Origin: Ruegeria sp. PrR005
GTDB lineage: Bacteria > Pseudomonadota > Alphaproteobacteria > Rhodobacterales > Rhodobacteraceae
Assembly: GCF_010500245.1 (NCBI RefSeq)
Contig: NZ_JAAGOX010000011.1
Coordinates: forward strand, 434,001-498,000
Direction of reading: 5' to 3'
DNA: 64,000 nt
The translations under genes were made by a program, and so were the position numbers. This document shows, piece by piece, positions 1 to 8,582 of the stretch (position 1 is its first letter; each line of letters opens with the position of its first letter). The notes beneath the pieces are model-generated. The model worked only from the letters and a program-made list of their open reading frames with translations. It ran no database searches and was not told the origin of the DNA.

Positions 1-182
1 GCGGCATCGTGTCGATGGCGCTGGCCACCATAGCCAGCTATCCGGCGGTGGTCTGGCTGGCGTTCAAATACGGGGCATGGGATGCACGCCACGATATCGT
101 GGCGGTGCTGGCCGGGGTATTGGCCACAGCCCTGATCCTGTGGATGCACTGGGCCGATATCGCCCTGCTGTCGGGGTACTGA
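1..182 (+). CDS. Membrane protein C-terminus, probable polysaccharide flippase (partial)
   Basis: Only the last 59 codons are present; the reading frame is open from the window edge and stops at TGA 180-182. The peptide is hydrophobic, with two likely membrane helices (around YPAVVWLAF and VLAGVLATALILWMHW) joined by a short charged loop containing WDARHD. The end of an oligosaccharide flippase (Wzx/MATE type) would fit both the composition and the neighbours, which are chain-length, kinase-like and sugar-transferase genes of an exopolysaccharide locus converging on it. The family cannot be proved from so short a piece. Confidence 0.45.
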   Translation, partial: GIVSMALATIASYPAVVWLAFKYGAWDARHDIVAVLAGVLATALILWMHWADIALLSGY

Positions 183-200
183 GGTTTTCGGTCGGCGTCG

Positions 201-1475
201 CTATTCCGCCGGCGCGCGGGGCCCACGGAACCGGCGGGTCAGGCGCTGCCACAGCGACCGGCGCGGCGCGCTGGCATCGAGATAGGGCACCACTACCACC
301 GGGCGGAAGCCCAGTTCACGCTCCATCTGGTCGGCGCTGCGGATCACCGGATTGCGCCACTCCAGCACATAGGCCAGGCCCAGGGCCACGCCGATGCTGC
401 CGGCCAGACCCAGAAGCGCGATCTTCTTGCGGCTTTCGGTCACCGGGTAATCGGGCAACGAGGCCTCCTCGATCACCGTCAGGCGCTCGGCCTGACGCTC
501 GGCCTCGATCAGGAACCCCATCTCGGCCTCGTTACGACGGCTCACCACCTGCGCCAGCTGATCCCGCAACTGGTCGAGACTGCGGTCATAGGCGCCCAGC
601 GCGCGTTCCACCTCGGGGCTGCTCTCGATCAGGCGTTCCAGGGCGTTCTTGCGCCCCTCCAGCAGGTCGCGCTGCGCGTCCAGGGTCGCCAGTTGCTCAC
701 TCAGATCCTTGCGCAGACGCTCTGCCGTGGCGGGCCGCTCGCTCTGCGCCGCCAGTTCCATCGACCGTTCGATCTGGATACGCTCGCGCGCGATGTCGAG
801 CAGCCCGTCGTTGATCGTGCTGATCTCGTCGCGCCGCGCCTCTACCGCGCCCGGCAGGCTCAGCTGATGGGTGGCGCGATAGGCTTCGATCTCGGCGTCG
901 AGCGCTTCGATGTCCTGCTCCAGCGCCGCCTTCTGCGCATCAAAGAAATTCAGCGTCGCCCGCGCGTTCTCGATCCGGGTCTGCTTGCTCAGCTCCACCG
1001 TGCGATGCCCGAACTCATGCGCCACCTGCTGCGCCAGCTCGGGCGTCGGCATCCGGGCGGTTATGCTGAGAACCGAAATCGCACCATCGTCGGAATAGCC
1101 CTCGCGCGCTGCCGCGATCCCCTCGATCCGCACCGCCGAGCGCAGCATGTTCACCTTGGCCTGCGGCTTGAGCCCCGGCAGATCGTCATAAAGCCCGTAT
1201 TTCTCGATGATCTCCAGCATCGTGCCACGGGTGGTCAGGATCTGCTGGATCAACTGCAACCGCCGCGCCGAGGACCCCTCGACCGTGCTGCGCGCCAGTT
1301 CATCCGACACCACCGGGCGGGCGATCTGGATGACTTCGTAGGATTCGTATTCGTGCTGATGGCGCATGGCCATGATCAGCGACAGCACCGAGCCCAGCAG
1401 GATCACACCAAGGATCAGCCGCGCCCTGCGGCGCAGCATGTCGATCGCATCGCTGATCGAATAGATCGGCCCCAT
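201..1475 (-). CDS. Wzz/GumC-type exopolysaccharide chain-length determinant
   Basis: A 424-residue inner-membrane protein with the layout of polysaccharide co-polymerases. There is a short cytosolic N-terminus, a first membrane helix near residues 20-37, and a long periplasmic region (about 40-350) rich in Glu/Arg/Gln and predicted to be coiled coil. A second helix follows near 350-372 (IALLGLAGSIGVALGLAYVL), then a cytosolic tail. The usual role is to set the length of the polymer and to couple polymerisation to export. No fused kinase domain is present. The ATPase partner is encoded separately just upstream, and the order exoY-like, ATPase, wzz on one strand suggests an operon. Confidence 0.85.
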   Translation of the reverse strand: MGPIYSISDAIDMLRRRARLILGVILLGSVLSLIMAMRHQHEYESYEVIQIARPVVSDELARSTVEGSSARRLQLIQQILTTRGTMLEIIEKYGLYDDLPGLKPQAKVNMLRSAVRIEGIAAAREGYSDDGAISVLSITARMPTPELAQQVAHEFGHRTVELSKQTRIENARATLNFFDAQKAALEQDIEALDAEIEAYRATHQLSLPGAVEARRDEISTINDGLLDIARERIQIERSMELAAQSERPATAERLRKDLSEQLATLDAQRDLLEGRKNALERLIESSPEVERALGAYDRSLDQLRDQLAQVVSRRNEAEMGFLIEAERQAERLTVIEEASLPDYPVTESRKKIALLGLAGSIGVALGLAYVLEWRNPVIRSADQMERELGFRPVVVVPYLDASAPRRSLWQRLTRRFRGPRAPAE

Positions 1476-1571
1476 ACCTGCTATCTCACTCGTTCCAAAT
1501 GCCTGCTCTGGTCCACGAACCAGACCACGGCATACCGACTAAAATATGGCAACCGGTTGCAAAAACGAAGG

Positions 1572-2516
1572 TCAAACCACGTAGTTTTCCTGACCGGCCT
1601 CGCGCCCCCGGTTCAGAACGACACCCACCAGCGGGACATCCACGCCCAGCACCTGCTCGCACCGGCGCACATGTTCGGATGTCGTCATGGTGCCGTCAGC
1701 CACCAGCAGGACGCCATCGACACTGCCGACAAAGGCCGCCAGATCGTCATGCGCCAGCACCGCCGGCATGTCGCACAGGATCACGTCCGGCTTCAGTTCC
1801 TCTTGTATCTCGTCCAGCACCTCTCCGGCCACCTGCGAATGCAAGAGCTCCGAGGCATCGCGCACCGGCCCGGCCCCCAGGCCCAGGGCCAGCGTGTCGC
1901 CGCAGCGGAACAGATGATCCAGATACGAGGTCTCGCGGCGCAGGAGGCCGCGCATGTCATCCTTTGCCGGCATGTCCAGTGCAGCGGCAATGCCGGGGTC
2001 GCGCATGTTCATGTCCAGCAGCACCGTGCGGCTGCCTGGAACCCGCGCCATGCTCAGCGCCAGATTCACCGCCGTAAAGGTCGCGCCGCAGCCCTCGGTC
2101 GGCGCCGAGATCGCGATCCGGGTCCAGCCCTTTGCCTTCAGCGTCTGAAGCAACCGCGTGCGCATCACGTCAAAGGCCTTGGCAGCGGGATCGGCGCGGA
2201 ACAGGTTGACCAGCGGCATCCGGCCCTTTTGCGGCAGGCGCAATCCCAGCGAGGTCTGCCGCAACCGCAACCAGGGTTCCGGCAGGGCCATCGGCAGCGT
2301 CTGCCGCTTTGCCGGTTCCGGCGCCGGTTCGGCCTTGGCCGGTGTCGCGACCGCCTCGGGCTCGACCATGGCCGGACGCCGGGCCTCGGCGATCAGCGCG
2401 GCCTTGCGCCGGAACGGGCGGTTTTCCGTCCGGTCGTCGTCCATGCCGTCGTCCTGATCGCGCATATCCGCAGCCTCGTTCCACTCCGGAGCCAGTTTCT
2501 TGTCATGATACGCCAT
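1572..2516 (-). CDS. CpsD/CapB-like (BY-kinase) ATPase with degenerate Walker A
   Basis: A 314-residue soluble protein of the MinD/BY-kinase fold, normally the cytosolic partner of a Wzz/GumC protein in exopolysaccharide export. After a basic, low-complexity N-terminus (about 1-110) come a Walker A-like loop APTEGCGATFTA, a Walker A'-like LLDMNMRDP and a Walker B-like DVILCDMPA. The P-loop lysine is missing: the loop reads EGCGATF where GEGKT/S or GCGKT is expected. The tail ends GQENYVV and has no tyrosine cluster, so autophosphorylation as in Wzc or CpsD looks unlikely. A CAGGAG ribosome site lies before the ATG. Probably a structural or non-kinase partner of the downstream Wzz protein. Confidence 0.75.
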   Translation of the reverse strand: MAYHDKKLAPEWNEAADMRDQDDGMDDDRTENRPFRRKAALIAEARRPAMVEPEAVATPAKAEPAPEPAKRQTLPMALPEPWLRLRQTSLGLRLPQKGRMPLVNLFRADPAAKAFDVMRTRLLQTLKAKGWTRIAISAPTEGCGATFTAVNLALSMARVPGSRTVLLDMNMRDPGIAAALDMPAKDDMRGLLRRETSYLDHLFRCGDTLALGLGAGPVRDASELLHSQVAGEVLDEIQEELKPDVILCDMPAVLAHDDLAAFVGSVDGVLLVADGTMTTSEHVRRCEQVLGVDVPLVGVVLNRGREAGQENYVV

Positions 2517-2558
2517 TTGCCAGCTCCTGACCGATGATTACCAATTCACCCTAACCGT

Positions 2559-3323
2559 TCAATAACCGGTGCGCCGCACCACCACCGATGTTGTCCGCAG
2601 CAGCAGCGCCAGATCGTAGCCAAAGCTGAGATCGCGGGCATAGTCCGCATCCAGCTTGCAGCGATAGTCAAACCGCGAGTTGTTCCGGTCCGATACCTGC
2701 CACACGCCGGTAATGCCCGGGCGCACCGAAAAATACGCCTTGGCGCAGCCATACAGCGGCAATTGCTCGGGCATCATCGGGCGCGGACCGACAAGGCTCA
2801 TCTCGCCTTTCAGCACGTTCCACAGCTGCGGCAGTTCATCCAGCGAGGTCCGGCGCAAAAACCCGCCCACCCGGGTGATCCGCGGATCCTGCTTCAGCTT
2901 CTGGGTCGCGTCCCATTCCGCCCGCATATCCGGGTTTTCCTTGAGCAGCCGGGCCAGCCGCGCGTCTGCGTCCATTACCATCGTGCGCAGCTTGACGATC
3001 TTGTACTGCTTGCCGTTCCGGCCCAGTCGTGCCTGCCAGTAGAACGGGTTACCGCCCTCCAGCCACAGCGCCAGCGCGCAGAATGTCACGATCATCGCGG
3101 ATACCGGCAACGACAGGAAAACGAAGGCCACATCCAGAACGCGCTTGCCAAAGAACGCGTACCAGCCAGGCTGGCGGACAACCTGCCCCCCCAGGTTTTC
3201 CCGCGACGTCCTCGGCGCTACGGCCCCCCGGCCCGTCGTGCCCGCATAGACCTGGATCATGGCCGGCCCCGAGGTGCCGTGCACTGAAACCGCAAGCGAT
3301 GCGTCTTGGATGTAGTCCTTCAT
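2559..3323 (-). CDS. ExoY/WbaP-type undecaprenyl-phosphate sugar phosphotransferase
   Basis: A 254-residue priming glycosyltransferase that moves a sugar-1-phosphate to undecaprenyl phosphate at the inner membrane to start polymer synthesis. The bacterial sugar transferase domain covers about residues 58-254. It opens with FFGKRVLDV and one membrane helix (about 68-90), followed by KLRTMVMDAD, RRTSLDELPQLWNVLKGEMS, LVGPRP and RPGITGVWQVSDRN, the standard run of motifs. The short size without extra N-terminal helices is typical of ExoY-like enzymes. It is the first gene of the minus-strand exopolysaccharide group and has a 440-bp leader region upstream. Confidence 0.9.
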   Translation of the reverse strand: MKDYIQDASLAVSVHGTSGPAMIQVYAGTTGRGAVAPRTSRENLGGQVVRQPGWYAFFGKRVLDVAFVFLSLPVSAMIVTFCALALWLEGGNPFYWQARLGRNGKQYKIVKLRTMVMDADARLARLLKENPDMRAEWDATQKLKQDPRITRVGGFLRRTSLDELPQLWNVLKGEMSLVGPRPMMPEQLPLYGCAKAYFSVRPGITGVWQVSDRNNSRFDYRCKLDADYARDLSFGYDLALLLRTTSVVVRRTGY

Positions 3324-3766
3324 TTCCCCCCCTTTTCAACAGGGATCAGGGCCGCCGCATACCGCAACTCAATCTGCGGAACGGCAAAGCCGAAACACTC
3401 TTTACATTCGTCCGGGCCTAGGCAGCTCGCCCGGATTTTTCAGCGGCTTCCCTTCCGGATACGTTTGCGCCCTACGCGCCCAAATCCGTCAGGATCGTGA
3501 CCAAGTTCGGCCACATTTCCGCCACGATCAAACTACCTCGGCTCAGTGAAAAATTTTAAGGAAATCCACGTAAACAGATTGTTTCCATTTCTAACCGCCT
3601 AAAATACTGGAGTCTTCCAAATTTCGCATGAACCAATCACGCGCAACGCCTGCCATTGTCTTGATTTCATGATCAATCAATACGGGGAATCATTGTATCC
3701 GCTTTCTAAGGCCGCCAATAGCAACTCGCGCCACAATTGTGACAAAAACCTGCCCATGGGCAATTT
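3324..3766. other. Intergenic region upstream of the exopolysaccharide operon
   Basis: This 443-bp stretch carries no convincing gene and is clearly more A/T-rich than its surroundings between about 3530 and 3720. It should hold the promoter of the exoY-like operon. Two things stand out: a stem-loop followed by five T residues at 3411-3440, and a 26-bp segment at 3730-3755 that is almost repeated at 8441-8466, before the GSGGTK-repeat gene. Confidence 0.6.
3411..3440 (+). terminator. Stem-loop with T-run, possible terminator
   Basis: TCCGGGC (3411-3417) pairs with GCCCGGA (3429-3435) and is followed by TTTTT. The shape is that of an intrinsic terminator read on the plus strand, but no plus-strand gene lies just upstream. 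It might end an unannotated small RNA or antisense transcript, or be chance. Confidence 0.3.
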
Positions 3767-4759
3767 TCAGCCGGTGCGGTACTGCCCCGGCGACTGGCCG
3801 GTCCAGCGCTTGAACGCCTCGCTGAAACTGCTCAGCCCCGAATAGCCCAGCAAAAAGGCGATCTCGGCAAGCGACAGGTCGCTGTCCCTGAGATAGCTGG
3901 ACGCCAGCGATGCCCGCAGCTGTTCCACGATCTTCTGAAAGGTGGTCTTCTCCTCGGCCAGACGGCGCGACAGGGTGCGCGCGCTCATGCCAAGATCGCG
4001 CGCGATCTCCTCCTGAGCCGCCGTGCCCGAGGCCAGCCGGTCGGCAATCGCCCGTTCCACATCCACGATGATGGCGGGCATATTCCGCGACTTGCTGGTC
4101 AGGACCAGCTCGCAATGGTCGAGCAGAACCGAATACAGCTCGTCATCGGCGGTCACCAGCGGCGTATCCAGCACCTCCTGGCTAAAGACCACCTTGTTCC
4201 CCGGCTGACCGAACCGGACCGCGCAGCCAAAGAACCGGTCGAACTCCGTCAGGTTGGTCTTGCGCGGATGCGCAAAATCTACCGAGACCATCGAAAAGCG
4301 GCGATTGCTGGCCTGTCGCAGGTCATGTATCAGCCCCGATGCGCCAAACTCGACGAATTGCCGCCGCCGCACATTCGACGGAACCGCGTAATGCCATCGC
4401 AGCAGGCCCTCTCTGTCCAGCCGCTGCACGTCGATTTCAACCGCGTCAGAGAACACCCTGCGATAACGGGCAATGTTCACCAGCGCCGTGCGCACGGTGG
4501 GCGAGGACATTCCGACATACCGGATCAGGCCCATGCGGCGCATCTCGCTGACTGTGCCCATGCGGAACCCAAGCGCATCGTCACCGGTCAGGGCGGCTGC
4601 GTGTTCGAAAAACCCGGCGATCTCTTCAAACGCGGCAACCGGCTTTGCCTGCTCCAGCAGGTCCGGGCCGAACCCGGTGCCCGCAAACACCTTGCGGGCG
4701 GGATATCCCTGTTTCAGCAGCTCTGCGGCCAGGGTCTTCACATAGACCGCGCCATGCAT
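3767..4759 (-). CDS. AraC-family transcriptional regulator
   Basis: A 330-residue regulator if translation starts at the ATG of MHGAVYVKT (4759). The frame extends 78 codons further upstream but that part has no family resemblance. Residues about 20-200 fit the arabinose-binding-like N-terminal domain of the OruR/ArgR type AraC proteins. The C-terminal 100 residues form the double helix-turn-helix, with EEIARDLGMSARTLSRRL and the highly conserved LSLAEIAFLLGYSGLSSFSEAFKRWTG. No adjacent target operon is obvious; the divergent neighbour is a LysR gene. The effector is unknown. Confidence 0.85.
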   Translation of the reverse strand: MHGAVYVKTLAAELLKQGYPARKVFAGTGFGPDLLEQAKPVAAFEEIAGFFEHAAALTGDDALGFRMGTVSEMRRMGLIRYVGMSSPTVRTALVNIARYRRVFSDAVEIDVQRLDREGLLRWHYAVPSNVRRRQFVEFGASGLIHDLRQASNRRFSMVSVDFAHPRKTNLTEFDRFFGCAVRFGQPGNKVVFSQEVLDTPLVTADDELYSVLLDHCELVLTSKSRNMPAIIVDVERAIADRLASGTAAQEEIARDLGMSARTLSRRLAEEKTTFQKIVEQLRASLASSYLRDSDLSLAEIAFLLGYSGLSSFSEAFKRWTGQSPGQYRTG

Positions 4760-5044
4760 GGGTCTTGACCGTTTCAAAACTTCGCTTTCCTTCTTGCCGT
4801 CTGGCCGCCTTTCGCCATTCCCCAAACTTACCGGACTATGCCCCCAGCCACCGCCCCGACGCAAGAAATGGCGGGTTTTCCAAAGAACTTGGCGCGAATT
4901 CTCGGTAAACAGTGTTTTTCCATCCCCATTTCCAGGCTGCGGGGCAAGCGGCACGGCAGTGTCTGACGCTTGCCAGAGCCTTGTTCCAGCCATGCCGCCG
5001 CCGCGGGCTGGGCACCCTTGAATTACGGGATCAGGAGGATCCGA

Positions 5045-5941
5045 ATGTCACGGCTGACCGAAATGGAAGCCTTCGCCACGGTGGTGGAAGAAGGCGGCTT
5101 TACCGATGCCGCCCGCAAGATGGGCGTGTCGAAATCCGCGGTGTCCAAGCATATCTCGGCGCTGGAATCGCGTCTCGGCACCCGCCTGCTCAACCGCACC
5201 ACGCGCCGCGTGAACCCGACCGAGATCGGGTTGGCCTATTATGACCGCGCCAGCCGCATCCTCAACGATGCCGGCGCCGCCGACGCGCTTGTCGCGCAAT
5301 TGCACGGGTCGCCCTCGGGGCTGCTTCAGGTAAATTGCGACCGCGATTTCGGGGCGCATGTCCTGTCGCCGATGCTGGGCGCGTTTCTGGCGCAATATCC
5401 CGACATCCGCGTGAACCTGGATCTGGGCGATGCCCAGTCCGAGATGATCGGCGACGGGTTCGACATGGCCATCCGTCGCGGCCCGCTCAGCAACTCGACC
5501 CTGCGGGCACGCAAGCTGTGTACCTACCGCCTGCTGCTGGTTGCCAGCCGCAACTATCTGGACCGGGCCGGGCGACCGCAGACACCGGCCGATCTGGTCC
5601 ACCACCGGCTTCTCGGCATGTCCCAGCGTGCCGGTCAGAATACCTGGCGGCTGCTCGACAGCGATGGCACCCAGCGGCAGGTGCCCGTGCAGGGCGACGT
5701 GGCGGTCAACGACAGCCCCGCGCTGCTGTTGGCGGCGATCAATGGCATGGGGGTGGCGCTGCTGCCCGATTTCCTCTGCGCGGCGGCGCTGGCCGAACAG
5801 CGGATCGAACGTGTGTTGCCCGATCTGCCCGACCAGACGCAAGAGATGTTCGCGCTCTACCCTGCGGGGCGCTATATTCAGCCAAAGGTCCGTGTTTTCA
5901 TCGACTTCCTGGCCGCCGAACTCTCCCCGGACTGCACCTGA
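5045..5941 (+). CDS. LysR-family transcriptional regulator
   Basis: A 298-residue LysR protein. The start was placed at ATG 5045 (MSRLTEMEAFATVVEEGG) because AGGAGG lies eight bases upstream; an in-frame ATG at 4970 has no such site. The winged helix-turn-helix is clear (GFTDAARKMGVSKSAVSKHI, then LESRLGTRLLNRTTR), followed by a periplasmic-binding-protein-like effector domain from about residue 90. It belongs to the large CrgA/DsdC-like subgroup usually acting on nearby or divergent genes. The neighbours (AraC gene upstream, acetyltransferase converging) give no clue to the ligand. Confidence 0.88.
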   Translation: MSRLTEMEAFATVVEEGGFTDAARKMGVSKSAVSKHISALESRLGTRLLNRTTRRVNPTEIGLAYYDRASRILNDAGAADALVAQLHGSPSGLLQVNCDRDFGAHVLSPMLGAFLAQYPDIRVNLDLGDAQSEMIGDGFDMAIRRGPLSNSTLRARKLCTYRLLLVASRNYLDRAGRPQTPADLVHHRLLGMSQRAGQNTWRLLDSDGTQRQVPVQGDVAVNDSPALLLAAINGMGVALLPDFLCAAALAEQRIERVLPDLPDQTQEMFALYPAGRYIQPKVRVFIDFLAAELSPDCT

Positions 5942-5969
5942 TCGGCCCGTGCGCCGACAAGGATGCAGG

Positions 5970-7193
5970 CTAGATCAGATCCAGCAACTGGCGGCAGCCC
6001 GCCGCCGCCTCGGGGGTCTTGCCCGCCTCGACAAAGGACAGCACCCGGGCCAGCGCATCTTTGCGCGACATCGGGTCCAGCGGCCCGCCGGGCCCCGACG
6101 GGTCCCGGCGCCGCACGGTGAAATAGGCAAGCCTGGTTTCCTCGGAGCCGAAACTGTACTTGTAGGGCTCGTTGCCATGGCAGAAATCGTAGATGTCATG
6201 CCCCTGCCCGATGGACCATTCGATCGCCTTTGCATGCAGCAGCAAGCCGATGAAATGCCCCTCGGCGCTTTCGTCCCGCCCGGCCACGATGAAATGCACC
6301 CGCCGCATGCGTGGATCGACAACGTGGCCCAGCGCGCCCAGAACCTTCCCGTCGCGTTTCAGAACAGGCAGGTACAGCAGCCCCAGCTGGCTCGCCGCCG
6401 TCAGGATCCGCAGGTAATTCGCCGCCACCTGCCGCGCGACCTCCGATCCCTTGACCGGCGCCCATTTCCGCATCCACAGCCTGAGCAGCGCCGCGATGTC
6501 GGATTTCAGCTCGGGCCCCGAGGCATGGGTCAGCGTGCATTCGCCGCTGTCCAGATACCTGCGGGTAAAACGGCGGATCTTCTGGCGCGCGTTCTTGCTG
6601 GGACCGGTGGACAACCAGTCCTCGTAATCCGCGGGCAACCAAACCCGCGGGCAGATCAGGTTGTCGGTCTCGCCCTTGTTGATGAAATAGTCCCGGTGCC
6701 GCGCCGAAAACGCCTCTGCGGGAAAGGCGGCCATGAACTTGGCCGCCCGTGCCCGCGACCCCTCGTACCGGATCGACAGCCGGACCCAGGGGCTCTGCCG
6801 CAGCGTCTCGGCCAGGGCGGCAAGCGCCTTGTCCTCGTAGGCCGGTTCGCACAGGAACCCGGTATACTCGCTCCACAAGAGCCGCCCGCCCGCCTCGATC
6901 TCGGACTGGAACTCCTGCCGCGAGGCGCTCCAGTGCACCCGGTATTTCAACGGAAACACGCAGACCAGGCGCGGCCCGTGAAACACCGCTAGCACCCGCC
7001 AGCGGCCCGGGTTGGCGGAAAACGCCTGCGCCAGCCAGTCCCAGGACAGATAGACCGTGCCCTCGGGGTCGCGCCCCTCCAGCGCCCGCCACCGGTCGCG
7101 CAGCGCGGTGAAATCCTCCATCCGCTCGATCGCGGCCACCCGCAGCCCGCGCGCCTCTATGGCAAGGCTCAGGATATCGGTGGCGCCATCCAT
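5970..7193 (-). CDS. GNAT acetyltransferase of the CelD/BcsL type
   Basis: A 407-residue protein with the CelD/BcsL acetyltransferase fold (FemAB-like GNAT). The C-terminal half carries a GNAT core: VLGALGHVVDPRMRRVHFIV, a long helix with FIGLLLHAKAIEWSIGQG, then YDFCHGNEPYKYSFG, a signature widely seen in this family. Such proteins are often found with exopolysaccharide or cellulose genes and are thought to acylate sugars or carriers. It begins two bases after the stop of the kinase-like gene at 7196, so the two are very probably co-transcribed and translationally coupled. The substrate is unknown. Confidence 0.75.
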   Translation of the reverse strand: MDGATDILSLAIEARGLRVAAIERMEDFTALRDRWRALEGRDPEGTVYLSWDWLAQAFSANPGRWRVLAVFHGPRLVCVFPLKYRVHWSASRQEFQSEIEAGGRLLWSEYTGFLCEPAYEDKALAALAETLRQSPWVRLSIRYEGSRARAAKFMAAFPAEAFSARHRDYFINKGETDNLICPRVWLPADYEDWLSTGPSKNARQKIRRFTRRYLDSGECTLTHASGPELKSDIAALLRLWMRKWAPVKGSEVARQVAANYLRILTAASQLGLLYLPVLKRDGKVLGALGHVVDPRMRRVHFIVAGRDESAEGHFIGLLLHAKAIEWSIGQGHDIYDFCHGNEPYKYSFGSEETRLAYFTVRRRDPSGPGGPLDPMSRKDALARVLSFVEAGKTPEAAAGCRQLLDLI

Positions 7194-7195
7194 GG

Positions 7196-8230
7196 TCAGG
7201 CGCTTTTCAGCGAGCGCCCATCCTTCAGGATCGCCCGGAAATAGTCTTGCGCCGCCTCGAAATTGCGTGCCAGCACCTCGGTCACCGGCGACTGCGCCGC
7301 GTAATAGGCGCCGACACCGCAGATCTGCATGGCGAACTCGGGATGCACCCCGGCGTCGTCATATTTGCGCACCCGCTCCTTGGACAGCCAGCCGCGCTTT
7401 TTCGCCTCTTTCGTGATCAGCTTCAGCCGCTGGATCGCGTGGAATGTCAGATAGACCGACAGGTAATCCAGATAATCGCCAATCTCGTGGCCACAGCCGG
7501 GATCGAAGGCGTCGATCATCACGTCGGCCATCTGGTCGGGTCGGACCGGCCAGGCCTCGTCGCCGATCAGCCAGGCAAAATCCTCGGCCCCGTGGCGCAG
7601 GCCCGAATACTCGAAATCGAACCAGCGCAGCTTGCCCGTCCGGTCCAGCGCGGCATTGCCCGACCGGCAATCCCATTTCACGAACTGCCGCCCCGGATAG
7701 GCCAGCCGTTCCGCCGCCGCCGTGCGGTCGAATTGCGGCGAGATTCCCATCGAATATGGCTGCAATGTGTCAACCGCATCGACCAGATTGGTCACCCAGC
7801 CGTCATTGGCGCCCAGATGCGGCAGCATCCGGCCCAGGTCGGTGCGTCGGGCCGCGCTCTGGATGCGAAAGATCGCCGCGACCGCCTCGGCCGCCAGGTC
7901 CAGACGGCCCTTTTCCTTGTGCCGCACGATCTCCTGGTTCAAGCGCCTGCGGCCGACATCGGACTGGAACATGACCTCGCCGACCACGCCCAGACACTCG
8001 GGCAGGTCGTCGGTATGGGCGCGCAACTGTTCCAGCACAAAGGCTTCCAGATGGGTCCGGCGAAAGTTCGGGCGCAACGTGGCGATCACATCCATATCAT
8101 TGAAATGCAACCGGAAACTCGACCGTCCCTCGCCGCCCGGTGCGGTCACTTTCTGCACCGGCCGCCCGAAATGGGCCTCTGCCGTCTCCACGATCCGGGT
8201 CAGCCTGTTGCTCTTTCTGCCATCCGCCAT
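7196..8230 (-). CDS. APH-like small-molecule kinase
   Basis: About 344 residues from ATG 8230, chosen because GAGG stands eight bases before it; an in-frame ATG at 8263 lacks a ribosome site. The C-terminal lobe has the aminoglycoside-phosphotransferase layout with a changed catalytic loop: KWDCRSGNAALD replaces the usual HGDLHPGN pattern, and WFDFEYSG matches the metal-binding DFE/D motif. The substrate may be a sugar, amino sugar or polyol rather than an antibiotic. The tight coupling to the CelD-like gene suggests a two-step modification of the same compound, perhaps linked to the polysaccharide genes 4 kb away. Confidence 0.6.
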   Translation of the reverse strand: MADGRKSNRLTRIVETAEAHFGRPVQKVTAPGGEGRSSFRLHFNDMDVIATLRPNFRRTHLEAFVLEQLRAHTDDLPECLGVVGEVMFQSDVGRRRLNQEIVRHKEKGRLDLAAEAVAAIFRIQSAARRTDLGRMLPHLGANDGWVTNLVDAVDTLQPYSMGISPQFDRTAAAERLAYPGRQFVKWDCRSGNAALDRTGKLRWFDFEYSGLRHGAEDFAWLIGDEAWPVRPDQMADVMIDAFDPGCGHEIGDYLDYLSVYLTFHAIQRLKLITKEAKKRGWLSKERVRKYDDAGVHPEFAMQICGVGAYYAAQSPVTEVLARNFEAAQDYFRAILKDGRSLKSA

Positions 8231-8582
8231 CTGTTGCCTCACTGCGTCACCAATACCAGTCATCCACTCTGCCGGGCGGCCTCGGTCCGAGGGCGCGACC
8301 CGTGGACATCGGCGATAGCACGATTGCCGATTCGCCCGCAGAACAAGCGCGATTCCCGGCCGTATTGGCGGCCTCTGCCCGGCCAATTCCCGGCGGTTCC
8401 AAAGATTGTTTCCGGTCGCACCCGCTCCGTCACTCCTTGAGCCACAATTTTGACACAAATTTGCCCGAGCTCGCCACATTTCCCTAATCTGCTCGTCACG
8501 CAAAACGGGTCGGCCACCTGACCGGCTCAACCGCAGGGCATTCGTGAGTGTCGAATGCCGGAACCATTTGGGGATTTTTGTT
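8231..8582. other. Divergent intergenic region before the GSGGTK-repeat gene
   Basis: No gene was found in these 352 bp, which separate the minus-strand kinase gene from the plus-strand repeat gene and so should hold both promoters. The segment 8441-8466 matches 3730-3755 at 22 of 26 positions by eye and includes a TTGACA at 8450-8455, but I could not assign a good -10 box at normal spacing. Confidence 0.5.
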
